Below are positions 17,557 to 25,922 of a stretch of DNA of 64,000 bases, piece by piece. Origin of the DNA: Streptomyces lincolnensis (lineage in GTDB: Bacteria > Actinomycetota > Actinomycetes > Streptomycetales > Streptomycetaceae). Position numbers and translations under genes: made by a program. The stretch spans positions 310,001 through 374,000 of the forward strand of contig NZ_JAIHON010000001.1 of NCBI RefSeq assembly GCF_021173675.1. Direction: 5' to 3'. The notes below the pieces were generated by a model, which was given only the letters and a program-made list of their open reading frames with translations, had not been told where the DNA came from and made no database searches. Position 1 is the first letter of the stretch; the number at the start of each line of letters is the position of its first letter.

Positions 17557-18057
17557 TCACGCCCGGTGGTGCGGCTGCTCGGGGTCCTCGCCGGGGCGCG
17601 GTGCGGTGCCGGGCGCGCCCACCTGGGGCGCGACGGGCGGCATCGGCGGTACCGGCGCGGCCGCCCCGCCGGGCCCCGGCGGGACCAGGGGCATCGTGCC
17701 GGTGGTTCCCGGCTGCTGCCCGGCCGCCGCGACCTCGGCCTCGCGCGCGGCCGTCGGACGGGACGCGGAGGGCCGGGCGGCGCCGCGCAGCACATAGGCC
17801 AGGGCGCCGAGGATCGCCGCCGTGATGAGGGCGGCGGCCCAGTCGGGCAGGCCGATGGCGAGCGCCAGCCCCACGGCGAGCGCGACGGCCGCGCCCGCGT
17901 ACAGGGCGACGGCGCCGGAAGCGGCGTAGAGCACGGCCTTGCGGCGTTGCTTGCGGGTCTGCTCGCGCAGTTCCTCGCGGACGGTCTCCCGAGCGACCTG
18001 CGCCAGCTCGTCGACCAGATGCCTGTCCAGGTGCTCCAGATGATCCAAGCGGTCCAT
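17557..18057 (-). CDS. Phage-holin-family (DUF1469-like) membrane protein
   Basis: This 166-residue protein begins with an amphipathic helix (LDHLEHLDRHLVDELAQVARE) and a basic segment, followed by two membrane helices (about residues 44-68 and 72-92). A Pro/Gly/Ala-rich tail follows. This is the pattern of the actinobacterial phage-holin-family/DUF1469 proteins of unknown function; no lysin gene is nearby and nothing indicates a prophage. It sits upstream of the SDR gene, probably in one operon. Confidence 0.8.
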   Translation of the reverse strand: MDRLDHLEHLDRHLVDELAQVARETVREELREQTRKQRRKAVLYAASGAVALYAGAAVALAVGLALAIGLPDWAAALITAAILGALAYVLRGAARPSASRPTAAREAEVAAAGQQPGTTGTMPLVPPGPGGAAAPVPPMPPVAPQVGAPGTAPRPGEDPEQPHHRA

Positions 18058-18181
18058 GCCCGCCGGGTACCCGCACAGCCGTGCGGATAACGCGGGGTGA
18101 CCCGGGCCAGCGTCGGGGGGGCTCTCGCGGCCGGGGCGGGGGGATCACGTGAAACGATCTCCGCGTCCCGGCCGGTCCAAC

Positions 18182-18187
18182 TAGGCT
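18182..18187 (+). promoter_or_regulatory. Leaderless promoter -10 element (TAGGCT)
   Basis: TAGGCT lies 7 nt before the ATG of the VOC gene, the spacing expected when transcription starts at the start codon. No ribosome-binding site is visible. Confidence 0.55.
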
Positions 18188-18194
18188 CGTCCGC

Positions 18195-18545
18195 ATGGAC
18201 ATTCTGGGAGCCACGCTGCGCGTCTGCGTCGACGACCTGGAGACCGCGGTCCCCTTCTACGAGAGGCTGGCGGGCGGCAGAGCCCTCCGCTTCGAACGCG
18301 GGGGCGTCCAGGTCGCCGCGGTCGGCTGTTTCCTGCTGATGAGCGGGCCCGAGGCCGAGCTGGAGGTACTGCGCAAGGTCTCCGCGACGATCGCCGTCAA
18401 GGACGTCGACGAAGCCCACCGGGTGCTCACCGAGCTGGGCGCCCACATCGTCGCGGGCCCGCTCGCGTCCCCGGCGGGCCGCAATCTGATCGCGATGCAC
18501 CCCGACGGGATGGTCTACGAGTACGTGGACCGCGGCGGCGCCTGA
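18195..18545 (+). CDS. VOC (glyoxalase/bleomycin-resistance) family protein
   Basis: This 116-residue protein is one VOC unit made of two beta-alpha-beta-beta-beta modules. The first holds LRVCVDDLETAVPFYERLAGG, the second TIAVKDVDEAHRVLTELGAH and the closing strands LIAMHPDGMVYEYVD. The glutamate of that last strand is the usual metal-ligand position. The substrate could be a small aldehyde adduct or an antibiotic; none is indicated. It is read from a leaderless promoter and converges on the arginase-like gene with a 14-nt gap. Confidence 0.83.
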   Translation: MDILGATLRVCVDDLETAVPFYERLAGGRALRFERGGVQVAAVGCFLLMSGPEAELEVLRKVSATIAVKDVDEAHRVLTELGAHIVAGPLASPAGRNLIAMHPDGMVYEYVDRGGA

Positions 18546-18559
18546 CCCCTCGGCCCAAC

Positions 18560-19468
18560 TCAGTCCCCGACGAGGGCGGCCACCACCACGTCCGCGAGCA
18601 GCGCTCCCGCCGTGCCCTCCGGGTCCAGATCGGGGTCGTAGATGGTCACATTGAGGCCGACGCAGTGCGCGGAGGCGAGCAACGGCCTTAGCAGGGCGAC
18701 GAGTTCGTCGGGCAGCAGGCCGTCCGGGTCGGGGCTGTCGACGGCGGGCATCACGCCCGGGTCGAGGACGTCCGCGTCCAGGTGCACCCAGAATCCGTCC
18801 ACCTCGGGGATCTCGAAGGCCCGGGCGGTGGCCGTGGCGAGGGCGTCCGCGCCCCACTCCCGGATGTCGCCGACGGTCACGACGGGGATCTTCAGCGCGG
18901 CGAGTTCGGCCCGGTCCTCCTCGAACACGTCGCGGATGCCGAAGAACCGGACGTCCTCGTCGCGCAGATAGGGCCGCAGCCCTTCGAGGTCGGTCAGGTC
19001 GTCCTGCCCGCGTCCGGTGGCGAGGGCGACCTCCTCGCCGCCCGCCGCGCCGATCCGGTCGGAGTTGCCGGGATGCCGGAAGTCCGGTGAGGCGTCCATG
19101 GCGGCCAGGCCGTACCGCCCGAGGCGCCGCAGGGCGAGCGAGGCACCGAGCTGGATGGAGCAGTCGCCGCCGAGGACGACGGGGAAGTCACCGGCGCGCA
19201 CCAGCCGTTCGACCCGGTCGGCCAGTTTCCGGGTGTACGCGGCGAGCGCGCCCGCGTTGAAGACGCCGTCGCCCTCCCGCCAGTCCCCGCGGTCGTAGCG
19301 CGGCGGCACGACCACCCCGCCCTCCAGCGCCCGCAACCGCTGCACGATCCGCTGCTCCCGCAGGGCCCCGGCGAGCTTGTAGCAGCCGGGCACGGTGCCG
19401 GGGGCGGGCGGGCGCAGGCCGAGGTTGGAGGGGGCGTCGAGCACGACGATATTCCGCATGCCGGGCAT
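18560..19468 (-). CDS. Arginase/ureohydrolase family protein with altered metal ligands
   Basis: This 302-residue protein has the ureohydrolase fold. The family ligand motif GGDHS reads GGDCS (100-104), the DAHxD motif reads DASPD (125-129), and the last motif reads HLDADVLDP with Asp231 and Asp233 kept. Two of the four usual histidine and aspartate positions in the first two motifs are thus Cys and Ser, so a normal dimanganese arginase or agmatinase is doubtful. Starts at 19468 and 19459 are both possible; the first is kept because of a promoter-like TACCTC 7 nt before it. Confidence 0.8.
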   Translation of the reverse strand: MPGMRNIVVLDAPSNLGLRPPAPGTVPGCYKLAGALREQRIVQRLRALEGGVVVPPRYDRGDWREGDGVFNAGALAAYTRKLADRVERLVRAGDFPVVLGGDCSIQLGASLALRRLGRYGLAAMDASPDFRHPGNSDRIGAAGGEEVALATGRGQDDLTDLEGLRPYLRDEDVRFFGIRDVFEEDRAELAALKIPVVTVGDIREWGADALATATARAFEIPEVDGFWVHLDADVLDPGVMPAVDSPDPDGLLPDELVALLRPLLASAHCVGLNVTIYDPDLDPEGTAGALLADVVVAALVGD

Positions 19469-19518
19469 CCTCGCCGAGGTACGGTCGAGCGTCCACCGAG
19501 ATACGCGAAGGAGCGACA

Positions 19519-19866
19519 GTGAGTGAGCGGCACACCTACCGGGTGATCGTGCGCGGTGCCTGGGACGGGCTCACCGACGAGGCCCGCGCCCGGCTGCTCG
19601 CCGAGGCCGCGGACCACGGGATGGGCAGCATGCGGTTCACCGAGGAGGGATCGCTGTCCTACGAGCCGTCACCGCTGAAGCACTTCTCGATGCGGTACGT
19701 GGTGGTGTCGGACGCGGCGGACGGCGAGGAGATGGCGGCGGCGATCGCCGAGGACCGGGCGGCGACGACCCTGGAGGGTCTCGGGTACGGCCACGGTGCT
19801 CTGCGGTCGAGTGTCACGGACCTCGACACCATGAAGATCAACTTCAAGCCCGCATCTCGGCGGTGA
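19519..19866 (+). CDS. DUF6204-like conserved protein
   Basis: This 115-residue protein begins SERHTYRVIVRGAWDGLTDEARARLLAEA and continues with a SLSYEP strand and a conserved C-terminal YGHGALRSSVTDLDTMKI segment. It resembles the DUF6204 family common in Streptomyces, whose function is unknown. The GTG at 19519 has AAGGAG 5 nt upstream. Its last 23 nt overlap the convergent GNAT gene. Confidence 0.72.
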   Translation: MSERHTYRVIVRGAWDGLTDEARARLLAEAADHGMGSMRFTEEGSLSYEPSPLKHFSMRYVVVSDAADGEEMAAAIAEDRAATTLEGLGYGHGALRSSVTDLDTMKINFKPASRR

Positions 19867-20404
19867 TCGCCCACCGCTCGTGGTCGCGCCAGGCGCCGTC
19901 GATGTAGATCATGTTCGGGGAGAAGCCCTCCAGCCGGAAGCCGCAGCTGCGGGCCAGGGCGATGGAGGCGGCGTTGCCTGGCTGCACGTTGATCTCCAGC
20001 CGGTGCAGGCGCATCGGTCCGAAGGCGTGGTCGATCACCAGGTTCAGCCCTTCGCGCATCAGCCCCCGCCCGGCGGCGTGCGCGAAGGCGCCGTAGCCGA
20101 GCGCCCCGCACCGGAAGCCGCCCTCGACGATGTTGTTGATGTTGATGAACCCGGCGACGGCCCCGGCCTCGCCCCGCTCCGGCGCCTTCTCGCACACCAG
20201 GAAGCCCGCCTTGGCCGGATCCTCGATCAGCCGTCCCGCGTAGGCGGTGTAGGCGCTCGCGCCGGTCGGCGGGAAGAGCCAGGGCTGGTGCAGTTCCTTG
20301 CTCTCCCGGGCCCGGGCGGTGAACTCGGCGCCGTCCTCGTAGGTGAAGTGGCGTATGCCCACGCGAGGGCCCTCGGCGAGGTAACGGGAAGCGCTGTGCG
20401 GCAT
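19844..20404 (-). CDS. GNAT family N-acetyltransferase (RimJ/RimL type)
   Basis: This 186-residue acetyltransferase has the RimJ-like layout: an N-terminal strand VGIRHFTYED, AVAGFININNIVEGGFRCGALGYGAFAHAAGRGLMREGL as motif A (quoted in part: GALGYGAFAHAAGRGLMREG), and the LHRLEINVQPGNAASIALAR motif B ending in CGFRLEGFSPN. It probably acetylates a protein or small-molecule amine with acetyl-CoA. TAGGGT sits 6 nt before the ATG on the minus strand (20411-20416), so transcription appears leaderless. The 3' end overlaps DUF6204 by 23 nt. Confidence 0.86.
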   Translation of the reverse strand: MPHSASRYLAEGPRVGIRHFTYEDGAEFTARARESKELHQPWLFPPTGASAYTAYAGRLIEDPAKAGFLVCEKAPERGEAGAVAGFININNIVEGGFRCGALGYGAFAHAAGRGLMREGLNLVIDHAFGPMRLHRLEINVQPGNAASIALARSCGFRLEGFSPNMIYIDGAWRDHERWAITAEMRA

Positions 20405-20459
20405 CCCGCCACCCTACGACGTCGTCGGTTCCGCCGTTCCGGCAAGCCCTACGGCCTCG

Positions 20460-20690
20460 TCAGTTGCGCCGTTTCATGAAGTACGCCCCGCACAGCGCCC
20501 CGATGAGACCGGTGGCGAGCAGGGCCGTCCACAGCGGCATCGTCACCTCCGGGATCAGCAGCCGGATCCTCGTCGTGCGGGTGTTCTCGAAGACGAAGAT
20601 CAGGGCGAGGACGGCGAGCAGGACGACGACGACCCGCGCGGGCGTCACCACGCCGCCGCGGCCGCCGCGCTCGGAGGTCTTCGGGCTCAT
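20460..20690 (-). CDS. Small LapA-like membrane protein (DUF1049-type)
   Basis: This 76-residue protein has two membrane helices, VVVVLLAVLALIFVFENTR and WTALLATGLIGALCGAYFMK, linked by the TTRIRLLIPEVTMP loop, the pattern of LapA/DUF1049 proteins. Those act in envelope biogenesis in Gram-negative bacteria; the actinobacterial function is unknown. The ATG at 20690 (MSPKTSERGG) is chosen over a longer reading because it precedes the conserved part. Confidence 0.75.
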   Translation of the reverse strand: MSPKTSERGGRGGVVTPARVVVVLLAVLALIFVFENTRTTRIRLLIPEVTMPLWTALLATGLIGALCGAYFMKRRN

Positions 20691-20765
20691 GCGACCAGGG
20701 TGGGCCCGCGGCCCCGTCCCCGCACGGCGAGGGGCACCCACCGGGTGACCCGACCATCGCGCCCC

Positions 20766-21689
20766 TCACCGCAGCGCCGGCTCCTCCAGCGTCAGCGTCC
20801 CCGCGTCCGCGTCCAGCTCCGCGGCCACCCCGAACGGGATCGTCAGCGCCCCCTCGCCGTGCCCGAACCCGAACTCCTCCACCACCGGCACCCCGAGTCC
20901 GCCGAGCCGGTCGAGGAACAGCGCCCGGACGCCGTCGTAGGCCTCGCACTTCTCCCAGGAGCCGAGGAGCACGCCCTGGACGCCGTCGAGCCAGCCGGCG
21001 CGCAGCAGCTGGGTGAGGTAGCGGTCGAGCCGGTAGGTCTCCTCCCCCACGTCCTCCAGGCACAGCAGTCCGCCGCGCGCGCCGGGCCGGGCGTGCGGGG
21101 TGCCCAGGTCGGCGGCGAGCAGGGACAGGCAGCCGCCGAGGGTGACGCCCCGGGCCCGGCCGGGCAGGAGTGCCGTGCCGCCGGAGGTGATCGTGCGGAC
21201 GGTGTCCGGGGCGAACAGGGTGGCCTTGAGGTGCTCCTGGGCGTGGGTGTTCTTGACGAAGTCGATGCCGGCCGCCATCGGGCCGTGCAGGGTGACCAGG
21301 CCGAGCCGGGTGGCGAAGGCCTCGTGCAGCGCGGTGATGTCGCTGAACCCGAGGAACACCTTCGGCCCGGCCGCCCGCATCGCCTCCCAGTCGAGCAGGT
21401 CGACCATGCGCTGCGTGCCGTATCCGCCGCGGGCGCACAGCACGGCGGCCACGGCCGGGTCGCACCAGGCGTTCTGGAGGTCGGCGGCCCGGTCGGCGTC
21501 CGTACCCGCCAGGTAGCGGAACTCCGGGTGCCGGTCCAGCACATGGGGGGCCACCACCGGGTCCAGGTCCCAGCCGCGCAGGATGTCCAGGCCGGCCTGG
21601 AGCCGTTCCTCGGGGACCGGCCCGCTGGGCGCGACGACGGCCACGCGGGCGCCGGGCGCGAGTCTGGACGGCCTGAGAAGTTCCTTCAC
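20766..21689 (-). CDS. LD-carboxypeptidase (peptidase family S66)
   Basis: This 307-residue enzyme matches S66 LD-carboxypeptidases, which cut the bond before D-Ala in murein tetrapeptides and similar substrates. It has AVVAPSGPV near the start and the nucleophile loop CARGGYGTQRMVDLL. The later ligand region FGFSDITALHEA is written here FLGFSDITALHEA, and the C-terminal part holds GEGALTIPFGVAAEL. The Ser-Glu-His triad is expected from the family. The GTG at 21689 overlaps the S9 stop by 4 nt (GTGA), so it is co-translated with that peptidase. Confidence 0.87.
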   Translation of the reverse strand: MKELLRPSRLAPGARVAVVAPSGPVPEERLQAGLDILRGWDLDPVVAPHVLDRHPEFRYLAGTDADRAADLQNAWCDPAVAAVLCARGGYGTQRMVDLLDWEAMRAAGPKVFLGFSDITALHEAFATRLGLVTLHGPMAAGIDFVKNTHAQEHLKATLFAPDTVRTITSGGTALLPGRARGVTLGGCLSLLAADLGTPHARPGARGGLLCLEDVGEETYRLDRYLTQLLRAGWLDGVQGVLLGSWEKCEAYDGVRALFLDRLGGLGVPVVEEFGFGHGEGALTIPFGVAAELDADAGTLTLEEPALR

Positions 21690-23641
21690 TTGGTGAGCTC
21701 CAGGGTCGGGACACCGGGCGGGTTCAGGCCGAAGACCTGGGCGTACAGGGAGAGTTCGGACTCCAGGACGCGGATCATGGTCTCCGCCCTGCGGAATCCG
21801 TGCCCCTCCCCCTCGAAGGCGATGTAGGCGTGCGGCACCCGGCGGCCCTCCAGGCGGGCCAGGAAGCGTTCGCACTGCGCGGGCGGGCAGATCACGTCGT
21901 CCAGGCCCTGGAGGAGCAGGAAGGGCGCGGTGATGCGGTCGGCCTGCTCGGTGGGCGAGCGCTCCGCGTACCGGGCGGGCACCTCGGCGTACGGCCCGAC
22001 CAGGGTCTCCAGGTACCGCGACTCGAAGTCGTGGGTCTCGCCCGCGCCCCAGCCGGCCAGGTCGAGGATGGGGTAGATGATCGTGCCGCAGGCGTAGACG
22101 TCCGTCGTGGCGAGCGAGGCGGCCGCGGTCCAGCCGCCGGCGCTGCCTCCGCGGATCGCGAGCCGGTCGCGGTCGGCGGTGCCCTCGTCTGCGAGGGCCT
22201 GCGCGACCGCCGCGCAGTCCTCGACGTCGACCACGCCCCACTGCTCCCGCAGCAGGTTGCGGTACTCCCGGCCGTACCCGGAGGAGCCGCCGTAGTCGAC
22301 CTCGGCGACCCCGATGCCCCGCGAGGTGAAGTAGGCGATCTCCAGGTCCAGGACGAGGGGCGCGCGCTGGGTGGGGCCGCCGTGCGCCCACACGACGTAC
22401 GGCGGCAGCTGGTCGCCGGGGGCCGTGCAGGCGGGGTGGTGGGGCGGGTAGACGTGGGCGTGGATCTCGCGGCCTGCCGGGCCGGTGAAGGTGCGGATCT
22501 GCGGTTCCGGGTAGTAGGCGGCGTCCACCGGGTCGTCGTGCGGGGCGCCGATGACGCGGGCCCGGCCGGTGCGGGTGTCCAGTTCCACCACTTCGTAGGC
22601 GCTGCGCGGGCTGGCCCCGACGGCGACGACCCGTTCACCGTGCACCGCGAGGGTGGGCGCGAACTCGGTCCACGGGCCGGCCGCGTCGACGACCTCGCCG
22701 GTCTCGGGGTCCAGGATCCCGAGGGTGGTGGCGCCGCGGCCGTGCACGACCGCGATCAGCCCGCCCTCCAGCGGGGCGAACCAGCGGTGTCCGAGCTTCC
22801 ACAGGGGGCCGCCGAACTCCTCCTCGCGCGGGCAGAGCGGCTCGCCGTCGCGGTAGAGGTTCCACCAGCCCGTCCGGTCGCTCGCGTACAGCAGACGCCC
22901 GTCCACCGACCAGTCGGCCTGCGCGATGGACTCCTCCGGGCCGCCCGCTACCGTCCGGGGCTCCCCGAAGGTCCCGTCGCCCGCGACCTCGGCGACGAGC
23001 AACTCGGTGCCGTCCCACGGCATCCGCGGATGGTCCCAGGCCAGCCAGGCGGCGCGCCGCCCGTCCGGCGACAGCCGGGGCCCGGAGACGAACCGGTGCC
23101 GGTCGTCGGTGAGTTCACGCACCCCGTCACGGTCCTGGGCGGCCGATCCGTCCAGGGGTACGGCGGCCAGGACGCGCCGCACGTCCACGGGCCCGTCCCC
23201 GGTGAACTCCTCCAGCACGCACCACACCTCGCCGTGTTCGAGCCGCACCTGCGGCTCCGCCCAGCGCAGTCCGCCGCCCACCGGGGAGACGGGGGTGAGC
23301 GGTCTCGGCGCGTCGCCGCCCGGCCGGTACGCGTAGAGCCGCTGGTCGGCGAAGTGGGCGAAGACGACGAGGGGTTCGCCGTCGACGACCGCTCCGCCCC
23401 AGGGCGTGCCGCCGTACTCGATGACCCGGCTGCGCACGTTCCACGGGGCCGGCAGCACCGGCTCCTCGGTGCCGTCGGCGCGCCGTCGCACCAGGGTGCG
23501 GCGGCCGCCCTCGGTGGGCCGGGGTTCGGTCCACCAGGCCTCGTCGCCGACGAAGCCGGCGTACTCGGGGTGTCCGTCGTGCGCGGCGGCGAGCGCCGCG
23601 TCGATGGGTGAGGGCCAGGAGCCGTAGGCCAGTGTCCGCAC
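21686..23641 (-). CDS. S9 prolyl oligopeptidase-family peptidase
   Basis: This 651-residue enzyme has an N-terminal beta-propeller and a C-terminal alpha/beta-hydrolase domain. The nucleophile elbow GGSAGG has Ser near residue 500, QGLDDVICP supplies Asp near 580 and GEGHGFR the His near 614. There is no signal peptide, so it acts in the cytoplasm on short peptides. It is the third gene of the M55-M20-S9-S66 run and starts 16 nt after the M20 gene at a GTG. Confidence 0.88.
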   Translation of the reverse strand: MRTLAYGSWPSPIDAALAAAHDGHPEYAGFVGDEAWWTEPRPTEGGRRTLVRRRADGTEEPVLPAPWNVRSRVIEYGGTPWGGAVVDGEPLVVFAHFADQRLYAYRPGGDAPRPLTPVSPVGGGLRWAEPQVRLEHGEVWCVLEEFTGDGPVDVRRVLAAVPLDGSAAQDRDGVRELTDDRHRFVSGPRLSPDGRRAAWLAWDHPRMPWDGTELLVAEVAGDGTFGEPRTVAGGPEESIAQADWSVDGRLLYASDRTGWWNLYRDGEPLCPREEEFGGPLWKLGHRWFAPLEGGLIAVVHGRGATTLGILDPETGEVVDAAGPWTEFAPTLAVHGERVVAVGASPRSAYEVVELDTRTGRARVIGAPHDDPVDAAYYPEPQIRTFTGPAGREIHAHVYPPHHPACTAPGDQLPPYVVWAHGGPTQRAPLVLDLEIAYFTSRGIGVAEVDYGGSSGYGREYRNLLREQWGVVDVEDCAAVAQALADEGTADRDRLAIRGGSAGGWTAAASLATTDVYACGTIIYPILDLAGWGAGETHDFESRYLETLVGPYAEVPARYAERSPTEQADRITAPFLLLQGLDDVICPPAQCERFLARLEGRRVPHAYIAFEGEGHGFRRAETMIRVLESELSLYAQVFGLNPPGVPTLELTK

Positions 23642-23657
23642 GTCGTCCCCCAGACGC

Positions 23658-24962
23658 CTAGGCGGTGCGCAGGAAGCGGTCGAGTACCCGGACTCCGAAG
23701 TGCAGCGCCTCGACCGGTACGCGTTCGTCGACCCCGTGGAAGAGGGCCTGGTAGTCGAAGCCCTTGGGCAGCTTCAGCGGTGCGAAGCCGTAGCCGGTGA
23801 TGCCCAGCCGCGAGAACTGCTTGGCGTCGGTACCGCCGGACATGCAGTACGGCACCACGTGTCCCTCGGGCGCGAACTCCTCCACGGCGGCCCGCATTTT
23901 CGCGTACGTCGGTGAGTCCACCGGTGACTGGAGGGCGACCTCGCGGTGCTGGAACTCCCAGTCCACGTCGGGTCCGGTGAGCCGGTCGAGGGTGGCCCGG
24001 AACTCGTCCTCGGCGCCCGGGAGATACCGGCCGTCGACGTACGCGACCGCCTCCCCGGGGATCACGTTGACCTTGTAACCGGCGTCCAGCATGGTCGGGT
24101 TGGCGCTGTTGCGGACGGTGGCCTCGACGAGGGCGGCGGCCGGGCCGAGCTTGTCGAGAAGGGCGTCCACGTCCCTGAGGTCCGTCTCGATGCCGTGGAG
24201 CGCGGCGAGTTCGGTGAGGGCGGCTCGCACGGTCGGGGTGAGCCGGAGCGGCCACTCGTGGGCGCCGATCCGGGTGACGGCGGCGGCGAGGCGGGTGACC
24301 GCGTTCTCCCGGTTCACCTTGGAGCCGTGCCCGGCGCGTCCACGCGCGGTGAGCTTCAGCCAAGCGGTGCCGCGCTCACCGGCGGCGATCGGGTACAGCT
24401 CGCGCCCGCCGCCGTCGTGGAAGGTGAACGCCCCCGACTCGCTGACGCCCTCCGTGCAGCCCTCGAAGAGCCCGGAGTGCTCGTCGGCGAGGAACCCGGA
24501 GCCGTCCTCGGCGCTGGCCTCCTCGTCGGCGGTGAAGGCGATCACGAGATCGCGCCGGGGCCGTACGCCCCGCCGCGCCCAGTCCCGTACGACGGCCAGG
24601 ATCATCGCGTCCATGTTCTTCATGTCGACGGCGCCCCGCCCCCACACGACCCCGTCGCGGATCTCCCCGGAGAACGGGTGCACGCTCCAGTCCGCCGCCT
24701 CGGCGGGCACCACGTCCAGATGACCGTGGACGAGCAGCGCGTCCGCCGACGGGTCGGTGCCCTCGATCCGGGCGACCACGTTCGTACGGCCCTTGGTGCG
24801 CTCCAGGAGCACGGGCTCCAGGCCGGTGTCGGCGAGGAGCGCGGCGGCGTACTCGGCCGCGGGCCGCTCCCGGCAGTCGCCGCCGCCCCGGTTGGTCGTG
24901 TCGATCCGGATGAGGTCCGAGGTGAACCCGACGACCTCGTCCAGCGCTTGCCGGTCAGCCAT
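23658..24962 (-). CDS. M20 family metallopeptidase (ArgE/DapE-like)
   Basis: This 434-residue enzyme has the M20 di-zinc motifs LLVHGHLDVVPA, VWGRGAVDMKNMDA and TADEEASAEDGS, with catalytic Glu in the last. The central dimerisation domain follows, and SGGTDAKQFSRLG supplies the final ligand. It likely removes an amino acid or acyl group from a short peptide. The ATG at 24962 (MADRQALDE) has GGAGGA 5 nt upstream and overlaps the M55 stop by 8 nt. The longer reading is not supported. Confidence 0.88.
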   Translation of the reverse strand: MADRQALDEVVGFTSDLIRIDTTNRGGGDCRERPAAEYAAALLADTGLEPVLLERTKGRTNVVARIEGTDPSADALLVHGHLDVVPAEAADWSVHPFSGEIRDGVVWGRGAVDMKNMDAMILAVVRDWARRGVRPRRDLVIAFTADEEASAEDGSGFLADEHSGLFEGCTEGVSESGAFTFHDGGGRELYPIAAGERGTAWLKLTARGRAGHGSKVNRENAVTRLAAAVTRIGAHEWPLRLTPTVRAALTELAALHGIETDLRDVDALLDKLGPAAALVEATVRNSANPTMLDAGYKVNVIPGEAVAYVDGRYLPGAEDEFRATLDRLTGPDVDWEFQHREVALQSPVDSPTYAKMRAAVEEFAPEGHVVPYCMSGGTDAKQFSRLGITGYGFAPLKLPKGFDYQALFHGVDERVPVEALHFGVRVLDRFLRTA

Positions 24963-25788
24963 ACTGCTCCTCCACGGCGGCCGAGACGATGGTGGTGACC
25001 GCCTTGAAGGTACGGATTCCGTCGTACATGCGATCACTGGTGTACGCCACTTTCCGCTCCCCGATCCGCGTCACGCCCGGCACCACGGTGGCGGCCATCG
25101 CCAGATGCTCGGCGTCGAACTTCAACGCGATCGTGAACGGCCCGGCGCTCACCGGTTCCTGACGGACCGCCAGGGACGCGGCCTCCTTCGCGGCGGCCCG
25201 GATGTCGGCGGCGGTCCTGGCCGGCGTACGGCACACGGCCGCGTACCGCGACACATGGTCCTTGACCGCCACCTTCAGCGCCTCGGGGGCGTAGCCGAGC
25301 GCGTCCTCACAGGCCACGTCGTCGCCCGTCACCAGGACGACGGGCACGCCGTACTCCGCCACCACACCGGCGTTGAGCAGCCCCTCGCTCGCCCGCACGT
25401 CGTTCAGCCACACCCCGGTGATCGAGTTGGCGAGGTAGGTGTGGGCGAGGACGCCCTCCATGCCGGCGCCCGCGTGGTACCCGACGAACGCGATGCCGTC
25501 GACGTCCCCGTGCTGCACCCCCTCCACCATGGACAGCGACTTGTGCCGCCCGGTCAGCATCTCCACCCGCTCGTCGAGCCGTTCGAGCAGCAGGTTCCGC
25601 ATCGTCCAGTGGGCCTCGTTCACGAGCACCTCGTCGGCACCGCCGTCGAAGAACCCGAGCACGGCCGCGTTCACGTCCGACGTGAACATGGACCGACACC
25701 GCTCCCACTGCGGCGTCCCCGGCAGCACGTCGGCCGGCCAGGTCACACCCGTGGCGCCCTCCATGTCGGCGCTGATGAGGATCTTCAT
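24955..25788 (-). CDS. M55 D-aminopeptidase (DppA-like)
   Basis: This 277-residue peptidase matches DppA, a zinc D-aminopeptidase with preference for D-Ala-containing peptides. The expected ligands align with Asp8 and Glu10 in SADMEG, His60 in NEAHW, His105 in VGYHAGAG and Glu135 in RASEGLLN; His116 of VLAHTY is the likely catalytic residue. It leads the peptidase run, ahead of M20, S9 and S66 genes. Promoter signals were not identified in the 134-nt gap upstream. Confidence 0.88.
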   Translation of the reverse strand: MKILISADMEGATGVTWPADVLPGTPQWERCRSMFTSDVNAAVLGFFDGGADEVLVNEAHWTMRNLLLERLDERVEMLTGRHKSLSMVEGVQHGDVDGIAFVGYHAGAGMEGVLAHTYLANSITGVWLNDVRASEGLLNAGVVAEYGVPVVLVTGDDVACEDALGYAPEALKVAVKDHVSRYAAVCRTPARTAADIRAAAKEAASLAVRQEPVSAGPFTIALKFDAEHLAMAATVVPGVTRIGERKVAYTSDRMYDGIRTFKAVTTIVSAAVEEQYG

Positions 25789-25862
25789 GCCTGGTCACGT
25801 TACGCGCGCAAGCCGCTACCGGCCAGGAAGCCCAGGTGTTCTCGTGGTGCCGGGGCCTTTCA

Positions 25863-25883
25863 GTTCGGTGTCAAGCGCCGAAC
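25863..25883 (-). terminator. Weak hairpin after the HmuT-like gene
   Basis: GTTCGGTG (25863-25870) and CGCCGAAC (25876-25883) form an 8-bp stem with one G-U pair and a 5-nt loop, in the 134-nt gap between the HmuT-like gene and the M55 gene. Confidence 0.4.
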
Positions 25884-25922
25884 GGCTCCGTGGCAGGCGC
25901 CAACGACGTGTACGGCTCCCTC

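Noticed and set aside
17557-18057. Prophage holin
   Set aside because: Only a holin-family domain is present, with no lysin, integrase or structural phage genes near.
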